Assembly: GCF_027596085.1 (NCBI RefSeq) | Contig: NC_072450.1 | Coordinates: forward strand, 4,015,236 to 4,079,235 | DNA from: Anoplopoma fimbria | Lineage: Eukaryota; Chordata; Actinopteri; Perciformes; Anoplopomatidae | DNA length: 64,000 nucleotides | Direction: 5' to 3' | Shown here: positions 16,746-28,960 of the stretch, piece after piece | How the letters are laid out: every line of letters starts with the position of its first letter | Position numbering within the stretch: the stretch's first letter is position 1 | The notes under the pieces: generated by a model | The model's input: the letters and a program-made list of their open reading frames with translations, nothing else | Told to the model about the DNA's origin: nothing | Databases searched by the model: none | Program-made: the position numbers and the translations under genes

Positions 16746-17785
16746 AATCAGAAAATCGACATACACATATGCTCAAATTAAAACCACAAAGATTTTCTTG
16801 GAATGTTGTCCCAGCATGAACATATATCCTTGACAAAAAATTTTTTTAATAAATTTAAATTAAAATTAAAATTAAATTAAAATTATTTAATAAAAAAAAA
16901 ATAAAATAAAATAAAAATATAAATATTAAAATAAAATAAATAAAATAAATAAAATTGTACCTTTAATCAGAAAATCGAATACACATATGCTCAAATTAAA
17001 ACCACAAAGATTTTCTTGGAGTGTTGTCCCAGCATGAACATATATCCTTGACAAAAAATGTTTTTAATTAAATTTAAAAAAAATTTAAATAAAATTAAAA
17101 TTAAAATTAATATATAAAAAAATATAAAATATCCAAATAAAAATAAATTAAATAAATAAAATAAATAAAATAAATAAAATAAATAAAATAAATAAAATTA
17201 AATTAAAATTGTACCTTTAATCAGAAAATCGACATACACATATGCTCAAATTAAAACCACAAAGATTTTCTTGGAATGTTGTCCCAGCATGAACATATAT
17301 CCTTGACAAAAAATGTTTTTAATTAAATTAAAATTAAAATTAAAATTAAAATTAAATTAAATTAAATTAAAAAAATTAAAATTTAATAAATAAAAATGTA
17401 ATAAATAAAAATGTAATTAAATAAAATATAAATATCCAAATAAAAATATCCAAATAAAAATATCCAAATTAAAATAAATAAATAAAATATCCTTTAAAAA
17501 AAAGTTTTTAATTAAATAAAAATAAAAATAAAAATAAAAATATCCAAATAAAAATAAAAATAAAAATAAAATTAAATTTAAATAAAAAATGTAATAAATA
17601 AAAATGTAATATATAATATAAATATCCAAATAAAAATAAATAAAATAAATAAATAAATAAAATAAATAAAATAAATAAAATAAATAAAATAAATAAAATA
17701 AATAAAATAAATAAAATAAATAAAATAAATACAATTAATACAATGAATACAATTAATACAATTAAATTAAAATTGTACCTTTAAT
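16746..17785. repeat. AT-rich tandem repeat, three ~220-255 bp units plus a variable (TAAATAAAA)n tail
   Basis: A conserved ~100-bp core begins AATCAGAAAATCGACATACA and contains 'TTGTCCCAGCATGAACATAT'. It starts at about 16746, 16965 and 17219. Cores are separated by A/T-only spacer made of AAATTAA and TAAATAAAA units. The last spacer is the longest, with a long 9-bp TAAATAAAA run around 17640-17730. The minus-strand open frame of YLF repeats here is an artefact of the 9-mer. Confidence 0.85.
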
Positions 17786-18108
17786 CTTAATGAACACTTT
17801 TGATGTGTATTTAATCCCCTGTTGTTGCGTGACTGTGCTGCGGGCTCTGCGGGGGTTTAGGGGTTAATGTTGACTTGTTCATTCTCATATCTGCCACATG
17901 GTGGAGAACCCAGAGGAGAACCAGAGGAACCAGAGGAGACTCTCTGCTGCCTGTCCGTCTGCTTCAGTTTGCAGACTCTCTGCTGCTGCTTTGTTGTGTC
18001 TCAGTCCCGCACAGCTCTCCACTGCTCTCCACAACTCTCTGCAACTCCACACAGAAAAACATGTGAGTAAACAAAACAACATCTGCTTTTGTGAATGGAA
18101 GCTTAACT

Positions 18109-18110
<2 letters not shown>
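17786..18110 (+). other. Single-copy stretch with a strong splice-donor-like site (candidate non-coding exon)
   Basis: More G+C-rich than its surroundings, with an exon-like run of purine/pyrimidine blocks ending AACAT|GTGAGT at 18062-18068. It could be a 5' non-coding exon, possibly of cd82, whose first coding exon lies 15 kb downstream and has an acceptor at 33294-33295. There is no direct support. A short ORF across it is not recognisable. Confidence 0.2.

Positions 18111-18188
<78 letters not shown>
18111..18188. repeat. (TG)39 microsatellite
   Basis: A perfect TG dinucleotide run of 78 bases. It explains the CVCV/HTHT open frames on both strands. Confidence 0.98.
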
Positions 18189-18189
<1 letters not shown>

Positions 18190-19480
18190 CAGCTCCTGTG
18201 ATCAGCTCCTGATCGATCACCAGCTCATTGATTGATCAGGAGCTTTGTGGAGCTGAAGCTGTATTTGTGAGCACAGTTCTGATGATGTGGCACTATCACA
18301 CACCACTTGTTACTTTTGTTTAATTTGTACAGAAACACACAAAATGTTTATGAAGAGTGCTGATTTTTCACTATCAAGTCAATCTGTTCTAAAAAAAATA
18401 CACAAAAAGAAAATGTATTAGTCATGTTTTTACTACTTATCTAAAGTTGTGCAGGCAGTCAGCTCTGTTTTTAGTTTGGTGCAAACTGAAAGTGAATCCA
18501 AAGTAGATTAAATCTGCTGGACTTTGACCCCAAACTGGATTTTGCACTTTAACACAAAGCTGTTTGAGACATATCAGTTCTTGCCAGCTGATAGAGACAG
18601 TTATCTAATATATTAAGACAGTATTTGACCAAAGATTTGAAGGATTTATTGATTTTTGTGTATATTTTATGCTTAAAACACACCCAGAATCTGCTTGTTT
18701 CTGGTTGCATGTGTCTTGTAGTTGTTACCAGTTTAACCACAGTATATTATTTTTCTTTATTTAAATTTCTGAGTTTAGAAAGAGGTAAAACAATCCCACA
18801 TTTCACGAGGACAAAAAGGCAAAGAGTAAAGTCTGGAAAAAAAGATAATAATTTTGAGGAGCAGAAATTGTTTTGGTCACTGTTGTGGGAAAGACTGATT
18901 GAAACCATCATGGGACTTTAGTCAAACTTTATTAAATAACTCTGGGAAGTAGAACTGTAGTTAAAAAGCGAGAAAGACACAGTGAAACATGTTTAAACAA
19001 TCAAATGAAACGGAAGAACATGTGCAGAACAAATAAAAAGCTGACTGCAGGGCTTTCAGGCTCTTTTGGGTTTAACTGAGTTTAAGCTGCAACTAACAAT
19101 TGTGTTCATTATTCTAAGATCTATTAGTGAAAAATGCCAAACACAGCTTCCCAGAGTCCAAAGTGACATCTTAAAATGTCTTAATTAATGTATTATTTGT
19201 CCGATCAACAGTCCAAGACCCAAAGATAATAAAAAGAAGAATCTTTTTTCAGTAAGTCCTCAAAATGAAACTGTTTCATTCATGCATCAAAACCATTCAT
19301 ACTGGCCGTGATGCCAATTTGTGACAGTTGTAACCCTTTTTAATTAAAACACCCGGCAGTCTGAGGTTAACTGTTGTGTCGCCTAAATCTCCTTATAGTG
19401 AAATGCTTTTAATCAATTTCAGTTCCATGTCTCTGGCTTTTATTTTGAAAGGGAGGAACAGAAGGAGTGGCCCTGGCCTA
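18189..19480. other. Intergenic, no gene seen
   Basis: AT-rich sequence. Around 19085-19230 there is a degraded piece resembling the 'GCTGCAACTAACAATT' class of fish repeats (family C, see 23236 and 25178). Nothing else is identified. Confidence 0.45.
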
Positions 19481-19734
19481 AGTTGCCTTTGTCAAGGTTG
19501 AAAGGAGAATTAAAGTTTGCCGTTTTCAATATATTCATTCCACACATTGGATAGGTTGATGCCTTTATTTGAGGTGCGAAAATCGACAATAGTGGTTGAC
19601 ACATGTTTATGATGCCTACACGTTGAGTTATGTTATATATGTTAAAGGCAAGGGTACAAAGGTGTGATGACTTTAGGAGTGTCATTTAGACTCTAGTTAG
19701 CAATCGCTACGTAAAAAGTTAAAAAAGTTCAAGT
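19481..19734. repeat. Dispersed repeat B, copy 2
   Basis: A direct repeat of 16248-16500 with about four differences over 254 bases. Immediately upstream and downstream sequences are unrelated between copies, so the duplication has sharp borders. Confidence 0.85.
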
Positions 19735-19794
19735 TTTTGCTGTTTTGGAACCTTTGTGTCGTTGCCAGAGGCCGTATGTTACGTATACGTATCT

Positions 19795-20010
19795 CCGGAT
19801 CGCCTTGAGCAAAGTTCCTCAAATTTGGCACAAATGTCGACTTGCACTCGAGGTTTAATTGATTAGAATATGGTGGTCAAAGGTCACTGTCACCTCACTA
19901 AACACAGTTTTATGGCCATAACTCATGGATTCATATGCGAATCATGACTATTTCACACTAGTGTCTGATAGGATCAAATGATGAAGTGACAATATTTTTT
20001 ACAGACATGT
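19795..20010 (+). mobile_element. Fish dispersed repeat F, copy 1
   Basis: Contains 'CAAATTTGGCACAAATGTC' and 'GGTGGTCAAAGGTCACTGTC', followed by 'CACTAGTGTCTGATAGGATC'. The same order of phrases occurs at 35140-35310 and 35650-35790. This is a very common fish family whose formal name I cannot give. Boundaries are approximate. Confidence 0.65.
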
Positions 20011-21215
20011 ATGTTAACTGCTACATGATATGAGGAGGTGTAGTCCTAGATGTTGTTGTTTTGTATGTGGCTTGTTTTAGCTTTTTCTATTCATAATGTG
20101 TAATAAATTCCACCGAGAAGGTTATGTTTTTGGTTCGGTTTAATCGTCTAGTTTTCAGCAGGTTTACGGAAGAATTACGGACCCAATCTTTACGAGACTG
20201 TGTGGAATTGTGTACCATAGGCAACAGAAGAACTAATAACATTTTCAACAAGATCCTAATCACGAGGCGGATACACAATATATTTTAGACTTTTGTTAAC
20301 ATTGCTAGAATACATCATGGCCTTGATTGTAAATGTTTTTTTATTGTTGTTTATGTATGAACACCGGCAGGACTAGTGACCACTTTTGAGGCTCATGTGG
20401 ATAAAGAATAAATCCTCACATTGGAGAAGCTGGAACTAATTGGAACAGTTGGAAAAAATCACTTAAACCTTTTTAAATCAATCATCAACGGAGAGGAATC
20501 AATTAATGGACCGTTTATTTCTGCCTGACTGAATGTCGGCCATTTATTTCATCTAACTAAGGCCAGATGGGATTGTGGGTCAATGTCGTGCATGGTGGCA
20601 CGATCAATCGATATTTCAGATTTGTCCCCCCCCCCTCCTCTAACTTGTGAGGCTGTAAATCAGTTTAGCTGCTGGTCGAGTTTTGCAGCAGCGTGGCCTT
20701 AATTACCTTTCCATACAGAAGTGTGTCTTGTTGAAGAGGATCCTGCTGGCAGCTGTTTGTCTGACAAGAATGTTGTCAGAGTCACATTCAATAACTAGTT
20801 TCTCTTCATTCAGAGATCTTTGACACAATGAGTTTTCTAGTTAGGAAAACACAGCTCTCCTCTCTAAAATGAACGCCGCTTGTCCTCTGAAGTCGGAGAC
20901 ATCACCCTCAGTGAGCTCATAACCTGTTTACCCTGTTTACTGGAAGCGCCCTGGAGGGTTATTATGGGTTTAACAAGGTTTGAGTCACTCGAGCTGCTCA
21001 CATTTCAACAAAAAAACTAAATCAACATGGTGGACATGATGGTTGCTGTCAGAGTTTCTGATCATCCTCAAGTCACAGAGAACTAGAATCCTATGAAAAG
21101 ACCAAAACCAACTGTGAATGAATCAGCTAACAAGTATTGTATGTTTATCAAAGCCGGATGTATCGTCTTCCTCTGTTTCATAGAGCTTTGATAAGAGAAG
21201 CCAGTGCTGAAGTGT
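20011..21215. other. Intergenic, no gene seen; a G+C-richer single-copy patch at ~20600-20960
   Basis: No exon can be assigned. The patch at about 20600-20960 is free of recognisable repeats and could be conserved non-coding sequence. That can only be judged by alignment with other fish. Confidence 0.4.
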
Positions 21216-21768
21216 CTTAAAGCTGCATTCTCTCCACTGACCATCAGGGGGCGACTCCTCTGGTTGTATAGAAGTCTATGAGAAAATGACTCTACTTCTC
21301 TCTTGATTTATTCCCTCAGTAAACATTGTAAACATGAGTTTATGGTCTCAATCTCTAGTTTCAAGTCTTCTTCAATACAGCATGATGTTCATTTAGTTAA
21401 TTATGCTCCATTTAGAGTCAAACAGACCATAAAGTGGAGAATGCTTTAGGGCGGGGCTACTGTGATTGACAGGTCGACACCAGGGCATTGTCCAGTCTCA
21501 GAGGTGTCTGTGTTTTGGTCTAACAGCTTAAACCCTTTCAGGTGTGTTTTCGGTTTCAGTTCATGGAAGTTAATTGTTGCACCTTTTACGCCGAAAAATG
21601 TTTTATTCAGCGTTTGGTTGTACTTAGCTCCACCCTCTGGTTGCAAAAAAACAAGATGGCGGTGACCAAAAATACAAAACACGAGGCTTCAAAACTGCCA
21701 GTCCACAAACCAGTCGGTGACATCTGGGAGACCACATCAACTTCTTATATACAGGACGTATACACGGG
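21216..21768 (+). mobile_element. Repeat family A, long copy
   Basis: It starts AAAGCTGCATTCTCTCCACTG, followed by 'CATCAGGGGGCGACTCC'. The shared core runs to 'GATTGACAGGTCG' at about 21475 and continues to 'CTTCTTATATACAGGACG'. Parts of this distal half match the reverse complement of 33511-33700. It has no coding capacity for a transposase, so it is non-autonomous. Short ORFs in it repeat from copy to copy and are not genes. Confidence 0.8.
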
Positions 21769-23235
21769 ATAAACACAGATTTTCTTTCAAACTAATTTTA
21801 TGAAAACTGTCATAATATACATGAAACATCCACCATATGGATACTAATTTAAGTTTGAGTGCAAGGGTCAAAAGGCTTAAAATGGATTATAACGCTATAG
21901 CTAAATGCTATCTAGCAGTTGGGGGCTTAAACAACACGAAATGGACCACGTCTCCAACAAATGGTTGCATGTAAAGTCAAAATCATTACCAATGGGGCAT
22001 TTTAGGAGCCAGAGACAAGAAGTCAAAGTATCAAGAGTGGGAGTAACTTGTTGTTGGTTTTGGTATTTTTATGGGAGTTTATTGACAAAAACAAAGAAAG
22101 TATTCACTTTCACGCTTTCATTTTCAGTTTTTCTTTTCTGATAGCAAACAAGAAATTTTGGGGGGTTTTTGGTTGTCATTTGAATGTACTTGGACTCTGG
22201 TGAAATATTTAATTTCCTTTTTTGTTTTCCCCTTTTTTAACATTTAATTAATCATATTATCACTTTATTGATCTGTACAATAATCCATTGAATGCTCTAT
22301 ACTTAAATAGGTGGTTACAGCCTTAAATAAAACAGTAAAAGTGAAACAGATGAAGGTAAACACAGCTTAGTTAAGTCAGGAGACTAGTGTTTTACTGATT
22401 ATAGTGATGAGTTCGAGTGTAAGAGGAAAATTGAGACTTTTGTAGAAACAAAGCAGAGATTTCTGTTTACACGCTTCACGTTGTTTAAGTGAGCCTCCTG
22501 AGTTTGACTCCAAACAAGCATGAGATTTGAGCGACTCCCTTTTCCCACACACACCCACCTAAACCTCCTCCCCCCCCTCACGGAAGCGTCGTTATGGCAA
22601 CCTGCTCGGCTTGCTCCTTTCAGTTGACTGGGAATAAAGACGACGCCTGGGAGGCCCAAACTGGTTTCTCCACCGCTGAGCAGTCAAACGATGAATTAAT
22701 TATGGTGGCGGGGCGTTTTTGTCACTGCAGCTCTGTCAGATAAAGGGAGACACTAATGGTGAATGGAGTAAAGAATAAATAATAGATATCATCATTAAAC
22801 TTCCCCAGTTGATCACTTATATTAAGATAATACTTTTTTATTTTACAAGTTTTTGTGTTACAATTTACAGGTTTTCTGAGTAATGCATGTTAAAATATGC
22901 AAATTAGGCATTGTCTTATTAAATATGTGCTAATTTACATACATTTCCCAAAAATAAATTCAATTTCTTTTTTCATTTTTTGGACTTATTACAGTCAAAG
23001 ATTTACGAAGGGAATTTAAGTAATACAATGTTGTATAAAATCAGGTTATGAATGATGTATGAACAAACCCCTCTGTATAAACCTTCAGAATATAGAGAGG
23101 AATTAAACTGTAAAGTTTGGTGAATGTAAGAGGTACTGAAATGGAGATTTCTGGATCAGAGTCTGAGAAAAAACTGTTATTTTAATGAAACCATGTGAGA
23201 AGTTTAGAAGGGAAATGTCTCAAATATATCCGAAG
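21769..23235. other. Intergenic, no gene seen
   Basis: AT-rich for the most part. A G+C-richer stretch at about 22540-22745, with an AATTAATT core near 22700, has no repeat signature and might be regulatory; this is inference only. ORFs here are short and unrecognised. Confidence 0.4.
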
Positions 23236-23500
23236 TAGAGCTGCAACGATTCTTTGAGTAATTGATAAGTAGATTGACAGAAAAAAACAAACACCAACTA
23301 TTTTGATAATTGATTAATTGTAAAAGTGATTAAAGGTTCCAGCTTCTCAAACGTGAGGATTTATTTGTCAGAAAAAACAAGAAATCCAAATATGTCAACT
23401 GGGACATCGGGATGTGTATCTTCTTCTATTTTCTTACACACCAAATGATCAATTAAGAAAATAGCTGCTAGAAAAATCAATAACAATATCTCTCATATAC
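23236..23500 (+). mobile_element. Fish dispersed repeat C, copy 1 (degraded)
   Basis: Begins 'AGAGCTGCAACGATTCTTTG' and contains 'TTTTGATAATTGATTAATTG' and 'GTTCCAGCTTCTCAAACGTG'. These phrases recur near 25178-25400 and 25640-25930. They belong to a common AT-rich non-autonomous family of fish. Confidence 0.65.
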
Positions 23501-25177
23501 TTTAAGAGCAGATTAATATTTTAAATTGAGCATTTTGTAGTCATTTAAAGTTGGAACACATTGTTTTTTTCAGTCGTCCATGAAGGTTGTATTTTAGTAT
23601 TCACATCTTTTTATTGTGTAAAGCCAACAGACGTGTCTGGTGTCTCTGAACAACAAAGTCTTGCGGTGAGAAAAACGGGGCGTCTGCTGTTTTTTATTGT
23701 GCAGAGGAAGCGTAAAGCTTGAGCAGCTTCATGTGTGTCGAGTTTCTCCTTTTGTTACCGGAGAGAAAATTGTGTCTGAAAGCTGCCATTGTTTTGGAGT
23801 CAGAGTGAGACTGTGAGGGAGAGAGGGGGGGGAAGGATGTGGACGGGGTGTTTAAACATTTAAACCACTTCCTGTGAAATACAGTTTCAACAATTAATCT
23901 GCAAATAATAAGAGAAATACAAACATTCGCTTCTCAAAGTCAATGATTTGCAGCGTTACTTTTTGTCATCTGATTGTAAACTGAGTATTTCAATACATTA
24001 TCTCTAATATTAAAGCTCCTTTTTACATGTAATAAAGCTGCTGCACGGAGTATATATAACACTAGTCGTAATATTGAACATCTCAATTGTCCACATTGCA
24101 CCAAATTTGAAAAATCATTCCATGGGGTCTCCAGCGTGAAGAAGTGTGAAGAAGTTCAGGCAATCAATTCTCCAGATAAGTAAAGAACACACAGACTGAC
24201 TGAGATTCCTTCCTTTATAGTTAGAGTGTATATAAAGTAAAAACTCATACAGATAATAGGCCAGGTCTTCAGCTCTATACAGCATTTAAGTGTCTTTCAG
24301 CTCCTTGTTTTGTTTTTTTTGGCTCCCAACTTTAAAGTTTTTTTAAGCTCAATGCCCCAAAAAATCCTCAAATGTCTTCTATGCCAAGAAATAGTGACAG
24401 TATTTAACCTCTAACCAACATATTGCTATTTTTTTGTTAAAGTTACTTGGTGATCTTTTAGATGTGTTGGTAGGCGAGTGTTTTGACTTTGGACAGAGCA
24501 GGTACAGTCTTTATGCTCAGGAGTTGGTGGAGACCAAAACAGGAGCTAAAAGAGACTGAATTACCCTCTAAACCACAAGCAGTTTCATACCATTTTTTTC
24601 TCCTGTCACATTTTATTCTCTGTGGCTTTGATTTTCACTGCAATATTTAAGTCCTGCAGCACTATAGAAACAACACAATCATGGCTAGAAGTAGAGATAA
24701 CTCTAAAGCTAGCTGTTTCCACTTGCTTCCACTCTTTATGCTAAGCTAATCCCCAAATCGTGAATTAATGCAATGAGGAACAAGTTGATCAACATTAAGC
24801 ATTAAATGATAAACACAAGTGTCGGATAAACACCTCCTTTGTTCATCTCTGCTCTGCTAATATGAGATTTAAATTTCAGGCTACAAATAGAATCTGCTGA
24901 AAAGAACAGCGAGGGAAGAAAAACAAAAGGCTTTATTGTTGTTGTTGTTGTTGTTGCACCACGCACCTCCTGCACATTTCTGCATGTGTGAGAGAGTGTG
25001 TAAGCAACATGGACAAGATGTCTGACTGACGCCTTCAGTGCCGTCTCTGTCAGATGAAAATTGTGTCATTGATGAGGAGAAACAGCCTCGTTTTTAGTCC
25101 GAATTATCTCCAAAATGAGCTGGAAATGTTTCAATAACCGCACAATGCTGAAGTTAAGACCCCTAAAACATTTCATT
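23501..25177. other. Intergenic, repeat fragments only
   Basis: Around 24515-24735 is a piece with 'CTCTTTATGCTAAGCTAATC' (family D, see 45610). At 24933-24956 there is a short (TTG)n run, which produces a poly-Asn open frame on the minus strand. No exons are recognised. Confidence 0.5.
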
Positions 25178-25617
25178 AGGGCAGCAACAAATGATTATTT
25201 TCATTATCAATTCATCTGAGAACTATTTTATCGGTTTTAATCAGTTGTCATCATAGTCTTTAATATGTAAAAGGTGACAGCTATAATTGTCCAAAGCCCA
25301 GGAGGATGTATTCAGACATTCAAAACTCCAAAATAAATAAGTTAACTTTCATATACAACAAAGAAAAGCAGCAAATCATCACAATTGAGAAGCATTACCC
25401 AGCAAATATGTGGATTTTTTTCTTGAAAGATGACAATTGTCTAATAGTTCAGTTCTGAGGAATTATTCATTCCTCAGAACCTAAACACGATTGTTTTGAT
25501 TTCATTTCCTGTCACATATGAAAAAGAACAGCAGCAGAGCGTCACATTTGATAAGCATTTTTTGTATTTTTGTTTGAAATAATTAACCAAACGATTAATT
25601 ATCACGTTGCAGCTCTA
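25178..25617. mobile_element. Fish dispersed repeat C, copy 2, with imperfect terminal inverted repeats
   Basis: The left end AGGGCAGCAACAAATGATTA matches, in inverted form, the right end ATTAATTATCACGTTGCAGC (ending ~25617). A ~440-bp element without ORF. A related, more degraded copy follows at about 25640-25940. No clear target duplication is visible. Confidence 0.6.
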
Positions 25618-25940
25618 AATTTTAGTGTCATTAATAGGATTTATGATTGTCTAACATGCTGAAACAATAAGTCGTAGATCGACAAAAAAATGATCTTTTT
25701 TGATAATAAATTCATAATTTCAGTGCCTTTTTTAAAAAAAGCAAAAGTATTTAAAATTCACAGTTTCCAGCTTCTCAAATGTGAATATTAGCAGGTTTTA
25801 TTTGTTCGATATGACAATACTTTTGCATTTTGGACTGTCAGAAAAAAAACAATGTCAACTTGGATAAATGATATCAATAATTAATATTCATAATGAAAAG
25901 AAATATCTAACTGTTAATATCAGCAGAATAAGCTTTTAGT

Positions 25941-28258
25941 GGACTATTTGTTATCATTTAAAGTTTCAACATGTTTAGATAATCCTACAAAGCATCTGTA
26001 TACATAGTTTTTTTGTATTCGCACATTAGTTTCTTAGCAAACAGTAAAGTTGTTGTGACTTGAATTGCTGCCATGGATTATAAAGTCACTGTAAACACAA
26101 AGATGTGAAGATGTCTGCTAGGAAAAGAGTTTAAGAGGGATTTATCTCCAACACTGGGAAGATGAATTGGAGCGTAACATGAAGCAGAACCAGCTGATAT
26201 GAAAACAAAGCTCAGAACAAATAACTGAAAGTTGCTTCATGTTTTCCTCTGATGGATTATCTCATAGTTTCAGATCAGCAGCTGCACAAAGATGTTTTAG
26301 ACAGAACTCATCACTTTGGACTCCACAGACGGCTCGACTGCATTTTCTCTCCAATAGAAACCTGCTTAAACATACAAACGTATTCCTCAGAGTTATGACA
26401 CATAGTTCCTTACAGAACAGTTCCTTACAGAAATACAAAATGGAGAGGAGTATGTTAAATATCACATATTTCTGGCCATGAACCAAAACATCACCTTTTA
26501 AATAAAAATGAAATAGGAGACTGAAATGCAGCATTGGAAAGAAATGAAGTAAATTAACTCAAATACTTTAAGAACAATTATCTGGTAATTGTACTAAGAG
26601 TGTTGTTCAAATACCGGTATCAGAAATGCCTTTGATACAACCTAAAATACTGGATCAGGTATCGGCAAGTACATGAGTCTCTGCACCAATCGAATATGAC
26701 ATTATCATATAATTTAACAGCTTGTTACGCTACACAATCCGTACTAAACAAGTACTAAACATCTTTTTCATAGTAAAGCTACATTTTGAACAACAAACCC
26801 TTGTTGTAATCACAGGAGAGCTAGTTAACGTTACCTGTAAGCTGTTAGGATAACATATAAAGGAGAAACAGGTAATCTTAACGGAGGTTGCATTCAGTAA
26901 CGATATGATGCGTTCAAGCTCCATTTAGTAGAAAACAAGTTTTGGAGGATTAAATTATAACGTGTGTGATGTGTTCAAATGTAATCTTTTACAACAACAT
27001 AAAATTGATATTAGAGAGGTAATTATGACCTGATCGATTTTTTTTTTTTAACGCACTGGTATCGGATCTGTACTCTATCGTTCCACTTTAGGTTACTTTA
27101 TACTTCTACTCCACTACATCTCAGAGGGCAATATGGTATTTATTTTACTGAGTTACATTTGTTTGTACAGCTTAAGTTACTTTATAGAGTCATATTATAA
27201 ATACACAATACAATCAACTAATAAATGATGATTAAACTACCCTGCAGTTTATAAAACTGTCACCTTTACTAGTTGATAAGTGATGAACATATGAATGCAT
27301 CAATAATCAGAATTCAAAATGAGAATATATATTATTCTGAAATGGGCCATATTTCATTGGGTACATATACTCTTGGGACTTTAATTATATCATAATGTTT
27401 GTACTTTTATACCTCTACTTGTATTGATACTTCAAATTAAGTAAAAGATCTGAGAATTTCTTCCACCACAGTCTGAAATGAACATTAAATACCTTAGGAG
27501 AAGTACGTATGTAGGTACATTTGGTGACAGTTTTGAACAGAGTAATAACAAAGATACTTCTAGACGCAAAGTGAGAAAATGTGGACTACAAATTGGCGAT
27601 CAAACTGTTTATATTTTTATGTATTTATATCTGGAAGCATGTGAAGTCAGCTGGAAACTCTTATCTTTAGTTTTACTTTCCTCGTTGGGTGTTGTGCCGT
27701 CATTCAGATCTAGTGAGTAGTTCGTGCCTGGTACAACCAGAGAGTTCAGGAGAAGCAACATTTAAAATGAAGGGAGGGACGAACGGGCGGAGGAGTGGAG
27801 CGGTTTGTTTGTATATGATTACTCCAACAAAGTAGAAATGAAAAGGCAGCTGAATGATTTGAAGGCGCTATAATGCTGGAGTGTATGTCCACAGGAAGTT
27901 TTGGTTGTTGGGGAAACTTCCAACAGGATTTAAACAATGCCACTTATGTTTCTAATATTGTCTTCCAATAAGGAAAGTGTCTAATATTCCTGAGTTCTTG
28001 TGTTATGATCCACCAGATGTTTTAAAAGTGTTTCACCACCAAGAAGTTTGAGTTCAATTTGACCAAATTCCCGCAAAACTATCAATTAATTTGTATTTAT
28101 TCATGTTTTAAGTTTAAGGAAGTTACTAAAACAATTCTTCAACTAAATTGCTTTTTATAAATTTACTATAATTTATTATTTAATGGTATTAGTACATGTA
28201 AAAGTTTTGTCTTTGTGGACTTGCCCGTATTGCCCTCTCACCTACACATGCAGAAATT
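25941..28258. other. Intergenic with remnants of repeat family G
   Basis: About 26545-27480 holds interrupted pieces of a fish repeat with 'CTACTCCACTACATCTCAGA' and 'TACAGCTTAAGTTACTTTAT', also seen near 39430-39790. Nothing else is identified. The ORFs at 26239-26534 and 27478-27720 have no recognisable domains. Confidence 0.45.
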
Positions 28259-28519
28259 TCTTAAAGCTGCATTCTCTCTACTGTCCATCAGGGGGCGACT
28301 CCTCTGGTTGTATAGAAGTCTATGAGAAAATGACTCTACTTCTCTCTTGATTTATTCCCTCAGTAAACATTGTAAACATGAGTTTATGGTCTCAATCTCT
28401 AGTTTCAAGTCTTCTTCAATACAGCATGATGTTCATTTAGTAAATGATGCTCCATTTAGAGTCAAACAGACCATAAAGCAGGGTATGCTTTAGGGTGGGG
28501 CTACTGTGATTGACAGGTC
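28259..28519 (+). mobile_element. Repeat family A, left arm of a foldback pair
   Basis: A ~260-bp copy from 'TTAAAGCTGCATTCTCTC' to 'GATTGACAGG'. It is almost identical to the inverted copy at 28710-28960, separated by a ~190-bp spacer. See the corresponding finding. Confidence 0.88.
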
Positions 28520-28709
28520 TCTACCACGGCGTTCTGTGGTTTGGGGGTCTTGAGGTAGAAGGTAACCCACAAGTAAGGAAACTCTCGCAAGATGGTTGAG
28601 GTTAGACATTGACCTTGAATGGTTGTGGTTGGGTAAATCGTTAGAGTTTTTGCACTTTTTGTTACCATCTAGACACGACCAGAAGTTGGGTGTTATCTGT
28701 TTATTTTGC

Positions 28710-28960
28710 CTGTCATTCACAGTAGCCCCGCCCTAAAGCATACCCTGCTTTATGGTCTGTTTGACTCTAAATGGAGCATCATTTACTAAATGAACATCAT
28801 GCTGTATTGAAGAAGACTTGAAACTAGAGATTGAGACCATAAACTCATGTTTACAATGTTTACTGAGGGAATAAATCAAGAGAGAAGTAGAGTCATTTTC
28901 TCATAGACTTCTATACAACCAGGGGAGTCGCCCCCTGATGGACAGGAGAGAGAATGCAAG
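28710..28960 (-). mobile_element. Repeat family A, right arm of the foldback pair
   Basis: An inverted copy beginning 'TGTCATTCACAGTAGCCCCG' and ending 'GGACAGGAGAGAGAATGCA'. By eye only a few mismatches separate it from the reverse complement of 28259-28519. Confidence 0.88.

Noticed and set aside
17417..17734. 105-codon minus-strand frame of YLFYLF repeats
   Set aside because: It is a translation of the TAAATAAAA 9-mer array with no amino-acid composition of a real protein.
17885..18220. Frames rich in HT/CV on both strands
   Set aside because: Driven by the (TG)n tract at 18111-18188. The same applies to the frames around 34700-35040, 38578-39210 and 40527-40881.
16248..19734. LTR pair of a retrotransposon
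   Set aside because: The 254-bp repeats lack TG...CA ends and a target duplication, and the 3 kb between them has no gag/pol-like frame, primer-binding site or polypurine tract.
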